From Candidatus Gastranaerophilales bacterium (lineage in GTDB: Bacteria; Cyanobacteriota; Vampirovibrionia; Gastranaerophilales; Gastranaerophilaceae): a DNA stretch of 64,000 bases. The stretch is taken from assembly GCA_900768915.1 (NCBI GenBank), contig CAAGEQ010000022.1, forward strand, positions 27,660 through 91,659. Direction: 5' to 3'. Numbering within the stretch: the first letter of the stretch is position 1; each line of letters opens with the position of its first letter. The notes under the pieces are model-generated. The model did not search any database. It was not told the DNA's origin and saw nothing but the letters and a program-made list of their open reading frames with translations. The position numbers were made by a program, and so were the translations under genes. Below, piece after piece: positions 36,696 to 44,934 of this stretch.

Positions 36696-36705
36696 GGAGA
36701 AAATA

Positions 36706-37194
36706 ATGTTACCATACAGAATTGGCATTGGTTACGATATACATAAACTAGTAGAAGATAGAGATTTAATTATAGGTGGAGTAAAAATACCTTATAAAAA
36801 AGGACTACTCGGTCATTCAGATGCGGATGTACTTATTCACGCAATAATAGATGCTTTATTAGGGGCATTAGCATTACCTGATATTGGAACTTTATTCCCT
36901 GATACAGACGAAAAATACAAAGGTGCAGATAGTACAAAATTGTTAGAAAATGTTTGTGAATTGGTACGTTCAAAAGGATACGAAATCGGTAATATTGATT
37001 CTAATATAATTGCACAAGCACCTAAAATGATGCCACATATTCCAAGTATAAAAAAACGACTAGCAGAAGTAATAAATATAGATATTGAAAATATTTCAGT
37101 AAAAGCAAAAACTAAAGAAAAACTAGATGCTGTTGGCGAAAAATTAGCAATTGAAACAAATGCAGTAGTTATGATGTACAAAAATCAGGAGTAA
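36706..37194 (+). CDS. ispF: 2-C-methyl-D-erythritol 2,4-cyclodiphosphate synthase
   Basis: IspF is the fifth step of the MEP isoprenoid pathway. The 162-residue protein has the metal site Y-D11-I-H13 and H45 in L-I-H-A, the G-H-S-D-A-D-V-L signature, and A-K-T-K-E-K-L-D-A-V-G-E near the end. AAGGAG precedes the start. It is co-directional with HAD and VOC genes; no other MEP gene is nearby. Confidence 0.98.
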   Translation: MLPYRIGIGYDIHKLVEDRDLIIGGVKIPYKKGLLGHSDADVLIHAIIDALLGALALPDIGTLFPDTDEKYKGADSTKLLENVCELVRSKGYEIGNIDSNIIAQAPKMMPHIPSIKKRLAEVINIDIENISVKAKTKEKLDAVGEKLAIETNAVVMMYKNQE

Positions 37195-37200
37195 TATATT

Positions 37201-37587
37201 ATGATTAAATTTTTACATTCTATGATTAGAGTAAAAGATATTGATGCTTCATTAAAGTTTTATACAGAACTTTTAAATATGAAACTAGACCACAAAAAAA
37301 GACTTGAAGATTGTGAATTATATTTTTTAACAGATGAAAGTAACTCTGTTCAAATAGAATTAACATACAATGACGAAACCCCTGAAAACGGATACAAGAC
37401 TGGTGAAAACTTTGGTCATTTTGGATTTGCTTGTGATTCATTAGATGAATTCACTAAAAAACTTCATTCACTTGGTTATGAATACTTATACGAACCATTC
37501 GACTTAAATGGTAAAGGCTCTAAAATTGCATTTGTAAAAGATCCTGACGGAAACGAAATTGAACTTATAGAAAAAGTCGTTTGGTAA
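37201..37587 (+). CDS. gloA: VOC-family protein, glyoxalase I-like
   Basis: The 128-residue protein is one glyoxalase fold: H-S-M-I-R-V-K-D-I-D-A-S-L-K-F-Y-T, then L-T-Y-N, F-G-H-F-G-F-A and D-P-D-G-N-E-I-E-L-I-E. The metal ligands H, E, H and E of glyoxalase I all appear to be present. It probably converts the methylglyoxal-thiol adduct, although other VOC activities are possible. It ends the NUDIX-HAD-ispF operon before a strong terminator. Confidence 0.87.
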   Translation: MIKFLHSMIRVKDIDASLKFYTELLNMKLDHKKRLEDCELYFLTDESNSVQIELTYNDETPENGYKTGENFGHFGFACDSLDEFTKKLHSLGYEYLYEPFDLNGKGSKIAFVKDPDGNEIELIEKVVW

Positions 37588-37596
37588 ACAAATATC

Positions 37597-37627
37597 AAAA
37601 AAGGTAGAGTTTAAACTCTACCTTTTT
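37597..37627. terminator. Bidirectional terminator
   Basis: AAAAAGGTAGAG pairs with CTCTACCTTTTT around TTTAAA. It has a T-run on both strands and serves the gloA and DUF6485-like genes, which converge here. Confidence 0.88.
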
Positions 37628-37629
37628 AT

Positions 37630-37836
37630 TTATAAATTATATTTATCTTTCATTATAGTAACGAAATTTTTAATTGAACGGTCATAAGTTCTTTCTCCGG
37701 CAGCAGTAAAAAAACAGCCCGGTATTTCATTATTTTCTCTATGATGTCTTATACAATCACAACAAATACCTCTATTTCCACAAGATGTATATGTACACCC
37801 ACATCCAATTTTATTTTCTTCTCTTTTACATTCCAT
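37630..37836 (-). CDS. Small Cys-rich DUF6485-like protein
   Basis: I choose the ATG at 37836 (68 residues), preceded by AAGAGG; the longer frame starts in queH. The protein has C-G-C-T-Y-T-S-C-G-N-R-G-I-C-C-D-C-I, then G-C-F-F and a conserved-looking Y-D-R-S-I-K-N-F. Eight or nine cysteines suggest metal or Fe-S binding. I recall this pattern as DUF6485; its function is unknown. It follows queH by 2 bp. Confidence 0.85.
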   Translation of the reverse strand: MECKREENKIGCGCTYTSCGNRGICCDCIRHHRENNEIPGCFFTAAGERTYDRSIKNFVTIMKDKYNL

Positions 37837-37838
37837 TA

Positions 37839-38381
37839 TTAAACCTCTTTCCTTTTTGCGTATATACAACCACAATAATTCTGTCTATACAAGTTTAAAC
37901 TATTTGCGATTTTATTTGTTTTCAAAAATCCATCTTTCTTTTTAAAATCAATATCTAAAAAATTCAAGCCATATTCTTCTGCAATATCATTTCCAATTTC
38001 ACTTAACATCTTAAAATTCTTATGAGGACTTATAATCATTGATGTTGTTATATTTCTGATACCTAATTCAACAGCCTTATTTGCAGTATCAAGCAACCTA
38101 TATTCAAAACATTTAAGACATCTCTTACCTCGTTCAGGCTCATTCTCTAAACCTTTAACATATTCATGGTACTTTTCACTTTCATAAGGTGCTACTAACA
38201 ATTCTTTTCCTAAAAATTTGCACAACGTTTTTTCTGCTTCAAGACGTCTATTATATTCTTCTTCTGTATCCAAATTATTATTAGAAAAATATACGACAAC
38301 TTCATAACCAATTGTTTCTAAATGTTTAATAGGTTGTCCTGAACATATTCCACAACAAGCATGTAATAAAACTTTTTCCAT
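37839..38381 (-). CDS. queH: Epoxyqueuosine reductase QueH
   Basis: QueH performs the last step of queuosine synthesis in tRNA, using a [4Fe-4S] cluster. The 180-residue protein has the N-terminal L-L-H-A-C-C-G-I-C (C9, C10), E-R-G-K-R-C-L-K-C-F in the middle, S-P-H-K-N near residue 134 and Y-C-G-C near the end, all QueH (former DUF208) traits. It lies between the VKOR-DsbA gene and the small DUF6485-like gene, 1-2 bp from each, so it is within one operon. Confidence 0.94.
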   Translation of the reverse strand: MEKVLLHACCGICSGQPIKHLETIGYEVVVYFSNNNLDTEEEYNRRLEAEKTLCKFLGKELLVAPYESEKYHEYVKGLENEPERGKRCLKCFEYRLLDTANKAVELGIRNITTSMIISPHKNFKMLSEIGNDIAEEYGLNFLDIDFKKKDGFLKTNKIANSLNLYRQNYCGCIYAKRKEV

Positions 38382-38382
38382 A

Positions 38383-39570
38383 CTAATCCTCTAAAATAAT
38401 TCTTTTTAATTCATAATAAGGTTTTGCACCATGATATGACCTATCTTTTATTCTTAACGTAGGTGTTCCATCAACTCCAACACCAATAGCATTATCTATT
38501 TCTTTTTGTAATTTATTTTTTGTTTCTTTTGAATTTATATCTGTTAAAAATCGTTCAATATTTAAATTTAATGTCAAAGCCAACTCTACTGCTTCTTTAT
38601 CATTTTTTGGTTTATTTTCAAAAATAGCATTTGCCATATCCCAATATTTCCCTTGATTTTCTGCAGCAATAGCATATCTCGCCATACGACAAGCACCTTG
38701 ATGCATTTGTTGTTCTAAATACGGATTACATTCTGTATCCAATGGCAAATTATGATGAATAATAAGTACATCTTTATTTTCTTTTACAATTTTATGCAAC
38801 ATAATATTGTATGAATAACAAACTGGACACACAAAGTCTGTATAAACATTCGCTACGATTTTTCCATTTTTATTGCCTAACACATTACCTGATACTTTAT
38901 ATGGATTATGCTTCATTAACATATAGTGCTTAATTGATTGTTTTCTTGATGCAAATGGCATACAAATAGTTGTATAAGATAAAAATATACTTGCCAATAT
39001 AACTGCAATTATGAATGGTAAAGTATATTTTTTCACTCCAACCACGAAATCATTGAAACTTTCTACAAAACTCTTTTTAAATCCACCATTATTAAAATCT
39101 GTCGATACAATACTTATTGCTAAATCAATAAAATAAGTAACAAAACACAAAATACAAATTTTATTCAAATAAAAAATACTTGTTATCGCCAATGATATAG
39201 AAATACAAAAAGATATTAATCCTAATGCTGAAATATATGACATAGGATTTTTAAAAACTTTTAATAAACCAAAACCTTTAATATTTTGTATTTTTTCAAC
39301 ATTCAATAGCATCAGAATAAATGAATATAAAAACATTCCCCAATACGCCAAAGGAATACCTAAAAAATTTGACTTTGACGTCTGTGCCACAGAATCACAA
39401 TCTACAAAACTATTTACAGAACAAAAACTTGGTTCTGCATAAGGATTATAATTTGATTGATAATATATAATCGCCAACTTTATTGTTGTTATAATACCAA
39501 GTATAGATAATATAGTAACTAATAATTTTCTTTTATCCAAACTAACACACCTCTTATACAAGTTTAACAT
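38383..39570 (-). CDS. VKOR-DsbA fusion, disulfide-forming membrane protein
   Basis: The 395-residue protein joins a vitamin K epoxide reductase domain (about 15-155) to a DsbA-like thioredoxin domain (about 225-395). In the VKOR part, C50 and C58 are the loop cysteines and C139-I-L-C142 the quinone-side pair. Another membrane helix lies near 182-205. The DsbA part has C248-P-V-C251 and the cis-Pro segment G-T-P-T-L. It should oxidise thiols of exported proteins in the periplasm and pass electrons to quinone in one polypeptide. VKOR-thioredoxin fusions are known in cyanobacteria. It is co-directional with queH. Confidence 0.92.
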   Translation of the reverse strand: MLNLYKRCVSLDKRKLLVTILSILGIITTIKLAIIYYQSNYNPYAEPSFCSVNSFVDCDSVAQTSKSNFLGIPLAYWGMFLYSFILMLLNVEKIQNIKGFGLLKVFKNPMSYISALGLISFCISISLAITSIFYLNKICILCFVTYFIDLAISIVSTDFNNGGFKKSFVESFNDFVVGVKKYTLPFIIAVILASIFLSYTTICMPFASRKQSIKHYMLMKHNPYKVSGNVLGNKNGKIVANVYTDFVCPVCYSYNIMLHKIVKENKDVLIIHHNLPLDTECNPYLEQQMHQGACRMARYAIAAENQGKYWDMANAIFENKPKNDKEAVELALTLNLNIERFLTDINSKETKNKLQKEIDNAIGVGVDGTPTLRIKDRSYHGAKPYYELKRIILED

Positions 39571-39586
39571 ATAATAAAAAAGATTT

Positions 39587-40339
39587 TTACATATTAATTG
39601 GAATCTTGAAAGTAAATGTCGAACCAGTATTTAATTCAGATGTAACAAATATTTTACCCTTATGTGATTCTGCAATTGATTTACATAAAGATAAACCTAT
39701 ACCAGAACTCATCTGTCTTCTAAATTTATCATTAGAAACATCTGCAAAAAATTCGAATATTTTTTCATAATTTTCTTTTGGAATACCTTTTCCACTATCA
39801 GTTATATCAAAATAAAAAAAGTCTTTATCGCAATAAGTAATAATACTAATTTGCATGCCAGCCCTATTGAATTTTAAAGCATTAGAAATTAGATTATAAA
39901 CTAACTGTTTAAACCTTGTATAATCAGCACAAATATTCATATTTATTAAAGTATATTTGATATTTTCATTATTAAAACATTTGATAATATCTTCAATAAC
40001 ATTTTTAACATTAAAGATACTATATGATAATTCTAACGGCTTATACTGAGAACGAGTAACATCTAAAATATCTCTAATCAAAGACAACATAAACTGAGAA
40101 CTCATAGAAATCGTATCAATATAATCTCGTTGTTTAACATCATTTATTTGATACTTTAATAGTTCTGTAAAACCAATTATTGAATTTAGTGGTGTTTTAA
40201 ATTCATGCGAAATTTTTGTAATTAAGACCTTAACCATATCCCAAATTTGAGACTTTTCCATTCTTAATTCTTCGTTGATAGTCTTTAATCGCTCTAATTC
40301 CGCAATGAGTTCATCTTTTGTCTGATATTCACATTGCAT
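39587..40339 (-). CDS. Soluble histidine kinase
   Basis: The 250-residue protein has a short coiled-coil start (about 7-35), then HisKA with I-S-H45-E-F-K-T-P-L-N and HATPase_c with N-L-I-S-N-A-L-K-F, D-S-G-K-G-I-P and G-I-G-L-S-L-C-K. There is no membrane segment or recognisable sensor, so input probably comes from a partner protein. No response regulator gene is adjacent. It lies 17 bp upstream of the VKOR-DsbA gene on the same strand. Confidence 0.93.
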   Translation of the reverse strand: MQCEYQTKDELIAELERLKTINEELRMEKSQIWDMVKVLITKISHEFKTPLNSIIGFTELLKYQINDVKQRDYIDTISMSSQFMLSLIRDILDVTRSQYKPLELSYSIFNVKNVIEDIIKCFNNENIKYTLINMNICADYTRFKQLVYNLISNALKFNRAGMQISIITYCDKDFFYFDITDSGKGIPKENYEKIFEFFADVSNDKFRRQMSSGIGLSLCKSIAESHKGKIFVTSELNTGSTFTFKIPINM

Positions 40340-40392
40340 TATCTAATGATAACTTATTTTTCAATAAATTTTATTACCCTGTTGGGTAATTA

Positions 40393-41346
40393 TTATGCAG
40401 ACTTTTTCTGTTTAATTTTATCCGAAATAGCAATACCAAGTGCTACGGCACCACTTACTAAACCTGCAACAAGTGCATAAGTACCCCAAGCCTTTGCATA
40501 ATTTTTCGTTAAACCTTTTACAACATCTTTAGATGCAACTTTACTTGCTTGTCGCACACCTCTAACACTTGCTAATGCTTCTTCACCTAACATAGGTACA
40601 TAACTAGCGAGAGTAAGAGCCGTAGCATGATTTTTTATAAAATCTGCTGTTTTTTCTTTAAATCCTTTTTCACTATTTGGCTTTGTTTTATCAACATTAT
40701 GGAATAAACCAACTGCCAATACTAATGGGGCAACTATTGACATTCCCGCTGGAGTAAGACATCTGGCTTTTTGTAAACCTTTAGTCAAAATATTTCCATT
40801 AGCATTCAATGCATGCCCTAATTCATGATAAGCGGTACTACATAAGTTTTCATGTACTAAAATATGATTAGTTTCTGATGCAAACGCAGCATTTCCGCCT
40901 TTACTATAAATATTAAAACTAGATGCATTTAATCTTTTCATCAACCAATTAGTTGGTTTAACATTTGCATCTATAATTTCCTTTAATTTTTGACTATTAC
41001 TGCCATCAGCAGCAATAGATAAAAATTTTACACCTTTATCTTTTAACCCCGTATCTTTTAATAATTTAGAAATATTTTTATTTGTTTGTTCAACTGTTTC
41101 TACATTCGGTAAAAGATATTGCATAGAATATGCCAAATCAGTAGCCATTTGAGGGGTAACTTTTTTAAAAGTATCATATCCTACAAGTGCTGAACCTGAC
41201 AGTCCGACCAAAGCACCACTAGAAACTGCTGCTGCTTTTCTCATTGGGGAAATTTTAGACCTATTATTTACATCATTTGATTTCATATCTTGCGAAGAAG
41301 TTGTTTTTACCAAATGAATATTAGAACCAGATAACGTTTCTACCAT
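40393..41346 (-). CDS. Putative membrane zinc metallopeptidase (HELGH)
   Basis: The 317-residue protein has a polar start without signal peptide, a Gly/Ala-rich hydrophobic stretch near 38-58, and a soluble part with S-T-A-Y-H174-E175-L-G-H178-A-L-N, a gluzincin-type zinc motif. Two further hydrophobic segments lie near 200-216 and 285-306. E255 or E256 in G-E-E-A-L-A-S could be the third zinc ligand. I do not recognise a specific family; it may be a lineage-specific peptidase. It is monocistronic, between the kinase and prs. Confidence 0.75.
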   Translation of the reverse strand: MVETLSGSNIHLVKTTSSQDMKSNDVNNRSKISPMRKAAAVSSGALVGLSGSALVGYDTFKKVTPQMATDLAYSMQYLLPNVETVEQTNKNISKLLKDTGLKDKGVKFLSIAADGSNSQKLKEIIDANVKPTNWLMKRLNASSFNIYSKGGNAAFASETNHILVHENLCSTAYHELGHALNANGNILTKGLQKARCLTPAGMSIVAPLVLAVGLFHNVDKTKPNSEKGFKEKTADFIKNHATALTLASYVPMLGEEALASVRGVRQASKVASKDVVKGLTKNYAKAWGTYALVAGLVSGAVALGIAISDKIKQKKSA

Positions 41347-41382
41347 TTCACTACCTTAATTAATAATCACACACACTAATAT

Positions 41383-41422
41383 AAAAGCCTCAAAAACATT
41401 TTTTTGCGTTTTTGAAGGCTTT
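41383..41422 (-). terminator. Terminator after prs
   Basis: On the reverse strand AAAGCCTTCAAAAAC pairs with GTTTTTGAGGCTTTT (one A bulge), followed by T-rich sequence. It lies 28 bp after the prs stop. Confidence 0.75.
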
Positions 41423-41449
41423 ATTAAATAAAAATTTACAATCTAAAAT

Positions 41450-42460
41450 TTATACTTTCATCTCTTTTTCAAAACCAAACAATGAACTAATTGATTCATC
41501 ATCGTGAATTCTAGAAATTGCTTGACCTAACAAAGGTGCAACTGAAAGTTGTCTAACATTCTTTGGTAAATCTTCTTTCTTCCAAGGAATAGTATTTGTA
41601 ACGATACATTCTTCGATTGGTGCATTTTCAATACGTTCCATTGCCGGACCAGAAAATACAGCATGAGCCGCACCAACATAAATTGACTTAGCACCTTGAG
41701 ATTTTAACAATTTTGCTGCTTCTGTAATTGTACCAGCAGTATCAATAATATCATCAAACATTAAACATACCTTATCTTTTACATCACCAATAACATGTGC
41801 TGCAATTGCTTCATTATGTTTATCACGTCTCTTATCAATAATTGCAAGAGGACAACCTAAACTTTTAGCAAAATGTCTAGTTCTTTGAACACCACCAGTA
41901 TCAGGACTAACAGCAACCATATCTTCAACAGGAATATTCAAACTCTTGATATAATCTACAAGAATAGGTGTAGCAAAAATATGATCAACAAGAATATTGA
42001 AAAATCCTTGAATTTGACCTGTATGCAAATCCATCGCCAAAACTCTATCTGTACCAGCAGTAGTTAACAAATCCGCAACTAATTTAGCAGTAATCGCTTC
42101 ACGTCCGGAAGTTTTTCTATCTTGTCTTGCATATCCATAATATGGAATAACTGCTGTAATAGTTTTTGCACTTGCTCTTTTAAAAGCATCAATAATAATC
42201 AAAAGTTCAACTAAATTATCATTAACAGGATTACAAAGTGGCTGAACAATAAATACATCGTCACCTCTAACACTTTCTTTTACCTGTACATAAATTTCAC
42301 CATCTGCAAAATTCTTTATAACCATTGGTCCTACTGTTGTACCAAGATGATTAGCAATTTCTTGAGCAAGTTCGGGGTTTGATCTGCCAGCGAATAATTT
42401 GATGTCGTGAGTTGGATTTACGGCTCTTTCCAAATCAGGATAGGTCATTTCAAGTACCAT
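41450..42460 (-). CDS. prs: Ribose-phosphate pyrophosphokinase
   Basis: Prs makes PRPP for nucleotide, histidine and NAD synthesis. The 336-residue protein has F-A-D-G-E-I-Y-V, R-A-S-A-K-T-I-T-A-V-I-P-Y-Y-G-Y-A-R-Q-D-R-K, the D-L-H-T-G-Q-I-Q-G-F-F stretch, and the PRPP loop F-D-D-I-I-D-T-A-G-T-I. The slightly long N-terminus (about 20 residues before I-K-L-F-A-G-R-S) resembles cyanobacterial forms. AAAGGGA lies upstream of the start. Confidence 0.98.
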   Translation of the reverse strand: MVLEMTYPDLERAVNPTHDIKLFAGRSNPELAQEIANHLGTTVGPMVIKNFADGEIYVQVKESVRGDDVFIVQPLCNPVNDNLVELLIIIDAFKRASAKTITAVIPYYGYARQDRKTSGREAITAKLVADLLTTAGTDRVLAMDLHTGQIQGFFNILVDHIFATPILVDYIKSLNIPVEDMVAVSPDTGGVQRTRHFAKSLGCPLAIIDKRRDKHNEAIAAHVIGDVKDKVCLMFDDIIDTAGTITEAAKLLKSQGAKSIYVGAAHAVFSGPAMERIENAPIEECIVTNTIPWKKEDLPKNVRQLSVAPLLGQAISRIHDDESISSLFGFEKEMKV

Positions 42461-42517
42461 TCTTTTATAATCCCTTTCATATATTTAATTTACATGTATA
42501 AGTATTGTAATACTAAA

Positions 42518-42545
42518 ATTATAGGTCTGTAATATTTTATAACAA
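42518..42545 (-). promoter_or_regulatory. prs promoter
   Basis: On the reverse strand, TTGTTA (42545-42540) and TATAAT (42523-42518) are 16 bp apart, with a leader of about 50 bases. Confidence 0.6.
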
Positions 42546-42625
42546 AATATTAAGTAAAGAATTTGACAATTTACTTAACATGACAAAAAATAGCAAATTA
42601 TAAATTTATAAACATTAAAACTAAT

Positions 42626-43180
42626 ATGAATTCAATAAATTTTACAGCAAATTTTATAAAACACGTTCCAATAAAAAAAAGAGAAAATGATGAATATAAA
42701 CCGTATGTTGCATCATTAATAAAAATTGATAAATCTAATAATAACGATATGAATGCCTTAAAAGAAATTTCTAAAAATTGGGGGGAATCGTTTGCACAAA
42801 TCATAAATGAAGATGTAAATATAAATAAAAAAAATAATAATATACACATTTATGCTCTCACTACTCAAAAAAACAAATATAAAAATCTAAACCATAAAAA
42901 GATATTAGGATTACTTGAATATAATGATAATTTCGAAAATGGTGGAAAAATAGAAATATTACAAACAAAACCTGACGATACCTATACTAAAAACAAAAAT
43001 CCTGAATATAAACAAATTGGCAAAATGCTTACAAAATCTGTTATTGATTTCTATAAAAAACAGAAAATAATTGTTCGTTCAACAGATGAATCTAATGGAT
43101 TTTACGAAAATATTGGATTTAAGAAGAACAACAACTCTATATATAAAAATGAATATATTATAAATAATGAACTAACATAA
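42626..43180 (+). CDS. GNAT-like acetyltransferase with N-F-T-A leader
   Basis: The 184-residue protein begins M-N-S-I-N-F-T-A-N-F-I-K-H-V, a segment like other lineage proteins here. The C-terminal half fits a GNAT fold: K-Q-I-G-K-M-L-T-K-S-V for the acetyl-CoA-binding motif A and N-G-F-Y-E-N-I-G-F-K-K for motif B. The acceptor is unknown. No ribosome binding site is clear. It is very AT-rich even for this genome. A strong hairpin follows it. Confidence 0.8.
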   Translation: MNSINFTANFIKHVPIKKRENDEYKPYVASLIKIDKSNNNDMNALKEISKNWGESFAQIINEDVNINKKNNNIHIYALTTQKNKYKNLNHKKILGLLEYNDNFENGGKIEILQTKPDDTYTKNKNPEYKQIGKMLTKSVIDFYKKQKIIVRSTDESNGFYENIGFKKNNNSIYKNEYIINNELT

Positions 43181-43181
43181 T

Positions 43182-43211
43182 GTAAAATCATTGAAATAAT
43201 TTCAATTTTAC
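43182..43211. promoter_or_regulatory. Bulged hairpin between GNAT gene and recN
   Basis: GTAAAAT-CAT-TGAAA pairs with TTTCAATTTTAC, 12 pairs with a 3-base bulge and a TAA loop. It begins just after the GNAT stop and ends 8 bases before the recN ATG. It could be a weak terminator or a control element of recN; no long T-run follows. Confidence 0.45.
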
Positions 43212-43219
43212 GGTACTTT

Positions 43220-44875
43220 ATGGGTATGTTAAAGAGTATTTCTATTTCAAATTATATATTGATAGATGAGTTAGATATCGAGTTTGATAAATCATTAAAC
43301 GTTATTACTGGTGAAACTGGTGCCGGTAAAAGTATCTTAATCAATGCAATTGATATTGTTTTAGGTGGTAAATGTTCTAAAGATATGATTAAAACTGGTG
43401 CTGATAAAGCAATTATAGAACTTACTGCAAACATAACAAATGAAAATGCAAGCAATATCTTAAAATATAACGAAATAGAACTTGATAATAACGAAATTAT
43501 AATAACAAGAGAAATAACTCAAACATCATCGAAATTTAGAATAAATGGAACATTAGTTAACCTAAGTTTAATAAAAGAAATACGAAACTATATTCTCGAT
43601 ATTCATTCACAACATCAATCGTACACATTTATGCAACCAAAATATCATATAAAATTGCTTGATTCTTATGCAAAATCAACATGTGGAGATTTATTAGAAG
43701 AATATTCTAAACTATATAAAGATTACTTAGCATTAAAAACGAAATACAATGAATTAAAAAATCAATCTGATATGACAGAATCTCAAATTGATTTTTTGAA
43801 GTTTCAAATTGATGAAATTGAATCTGCTTCAATCGAAACAGTAAACGAAGACGAAGAACTACAAAAAGAATCTTCTATTTTAGAGAATGCTGAGAAACTA
43901 AAAGAACTTACGGGAAGTACTTCTTGGTCTTTGTCAGGTGATGACAATTCTATCCTATCAGCATTATCTACAATAAAAATGAATCTATCAAAAGCAGTTC
44001 AATTAGATAATTCTTTAAACGAATTAGAAGAACAATTTATTGAAGCAAATGAATTGTTACACGATGTTAGTTCAAGTCTGAGAGATTATTCTCAAAATAT
44101 GGATAATGACACTGAAAGATTAAATGAAATTCAAGAAAGGTTATTTCTTCTTGATAAACTAAAACGCAAATATGGCGGAACATTAGAAGATGTTCTAAAT
44201 ACTTATGATAAATTAAAAGAAGAATATTCACATATAGAAAATTCTTCCTACGAAATTGAAAAAGTTGAGCAAAAAATAAATCAATCTGAATACGACTTGA
44301 AAAAATTAGCAAAAACCATTTCTGAAAAACGTAAGAACTATGCAGAAGTTTTGTCTGCATTAATTGTTGATGTTTTAACGAAATTAGAACTTCCAAAATG
44401 TAGATTTGAAATAGCAGTAAATGAAATTCCACTATGTGAAAATGGTATTGATGATGTTGAATTTATGATTTCAACAAACGTATCAGAACCTCTTAGACCA
44501 CTAGAAAAAGTTGCATCTGGTGGTGAAATTTCACGTGTTATGTTAGCATTAAAATCAATTTTTGCTCAAAATGATGATATTGATACAGTTATATTTGATG
44601 AAATAGATACTGGTATTTCAGGTAAAACATCTCAAGCAGTAGCAGAAGAAATCGCTAATTTAGCAAAATATCGTCAAATTATAATGATTACTCACCAAGC
44701 AATATTAGCAGCAAAAGCAAACAGACACTTTTACGTTAAGAAAACTCAAGGTGATAGCACAAGCGTTCGCATTTACACACTATCTGAAGAAGACAGACTT
44801 AATGCACTTGCTGAACTTGCCAGTGGCGAAATTACAGACGAATCATTAAACCTTGCAAAAACATTAATTAATTAA
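43220..44875 (+). CDS. recN: DNA repair protein RecN
   Basis: RecN is an SMC-like ATPase in double-strand break repair. The 551-residue protein has Walker A G-E-T-G-A-G-K-S near residue 31, long coiled coils (about 155-380, with the I-H-S-Q-H-Q-S motif before them), the signature V-A-S-G-G-E-I-S-R-V-M and Walker B V-I-F-D-E-I-D-T-G-I-S-G. The ATG at 43226 is an alternative start (M-L-K-S-I-S-I); no ribosome binding site decides between them. No recognisable SOS box was seen upstream. Confidence 0.97.
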   Translation: MGMLKSISISNYILIDELDIEFDKSLNVITGETGAGKSILINAIDIVLGGKCSKDMIKTGADKAIIELTANITNENASNILKYNEIELDNNEIIITREITQTSSKFRINGTLVNLSLIKEIRNYILDIHSQHQSYTFMQPKYHIKLLDSYAKSTCGDLLEEYSKLYKDYLALKTKYNELKNQSDMTESQIDFLKFQIDEIESASIETVNEDEELQKESSILENAEKLKELTGSTSWSLSGDDNSILSALSTIKMNLSKAVQLDNSLNELEEQFIEANELLHDVSSSLRDYSQNMDNDTERLNEIQERLFLLDKLKRKYGGTLEDVLNTYDKLKEEYSHIENSSYEIEKVEQKINQSEYDLKKLAKTISEKRKNYAEVLSALIVDVLTKLELPKCRFEIAVNEIPLCENGIDDVEFMISTNVSEPLRPLEKVASGGEISRVMLALKSIFAQNDDIDTVIFDEIDTGISGKTSQAVAEEIANLAKYRQIIMITHQAILAAKANRHFYVKKTQGDSTSVRIYTLSEEDRLNALAELASGEITDESLNLAKTLIN

Positions 44876-44934
44876 AATAAATACTCCATTTAATCCTTTT
44901 TTGTTATAAAAACGTCATGTAAAATAATATTACT

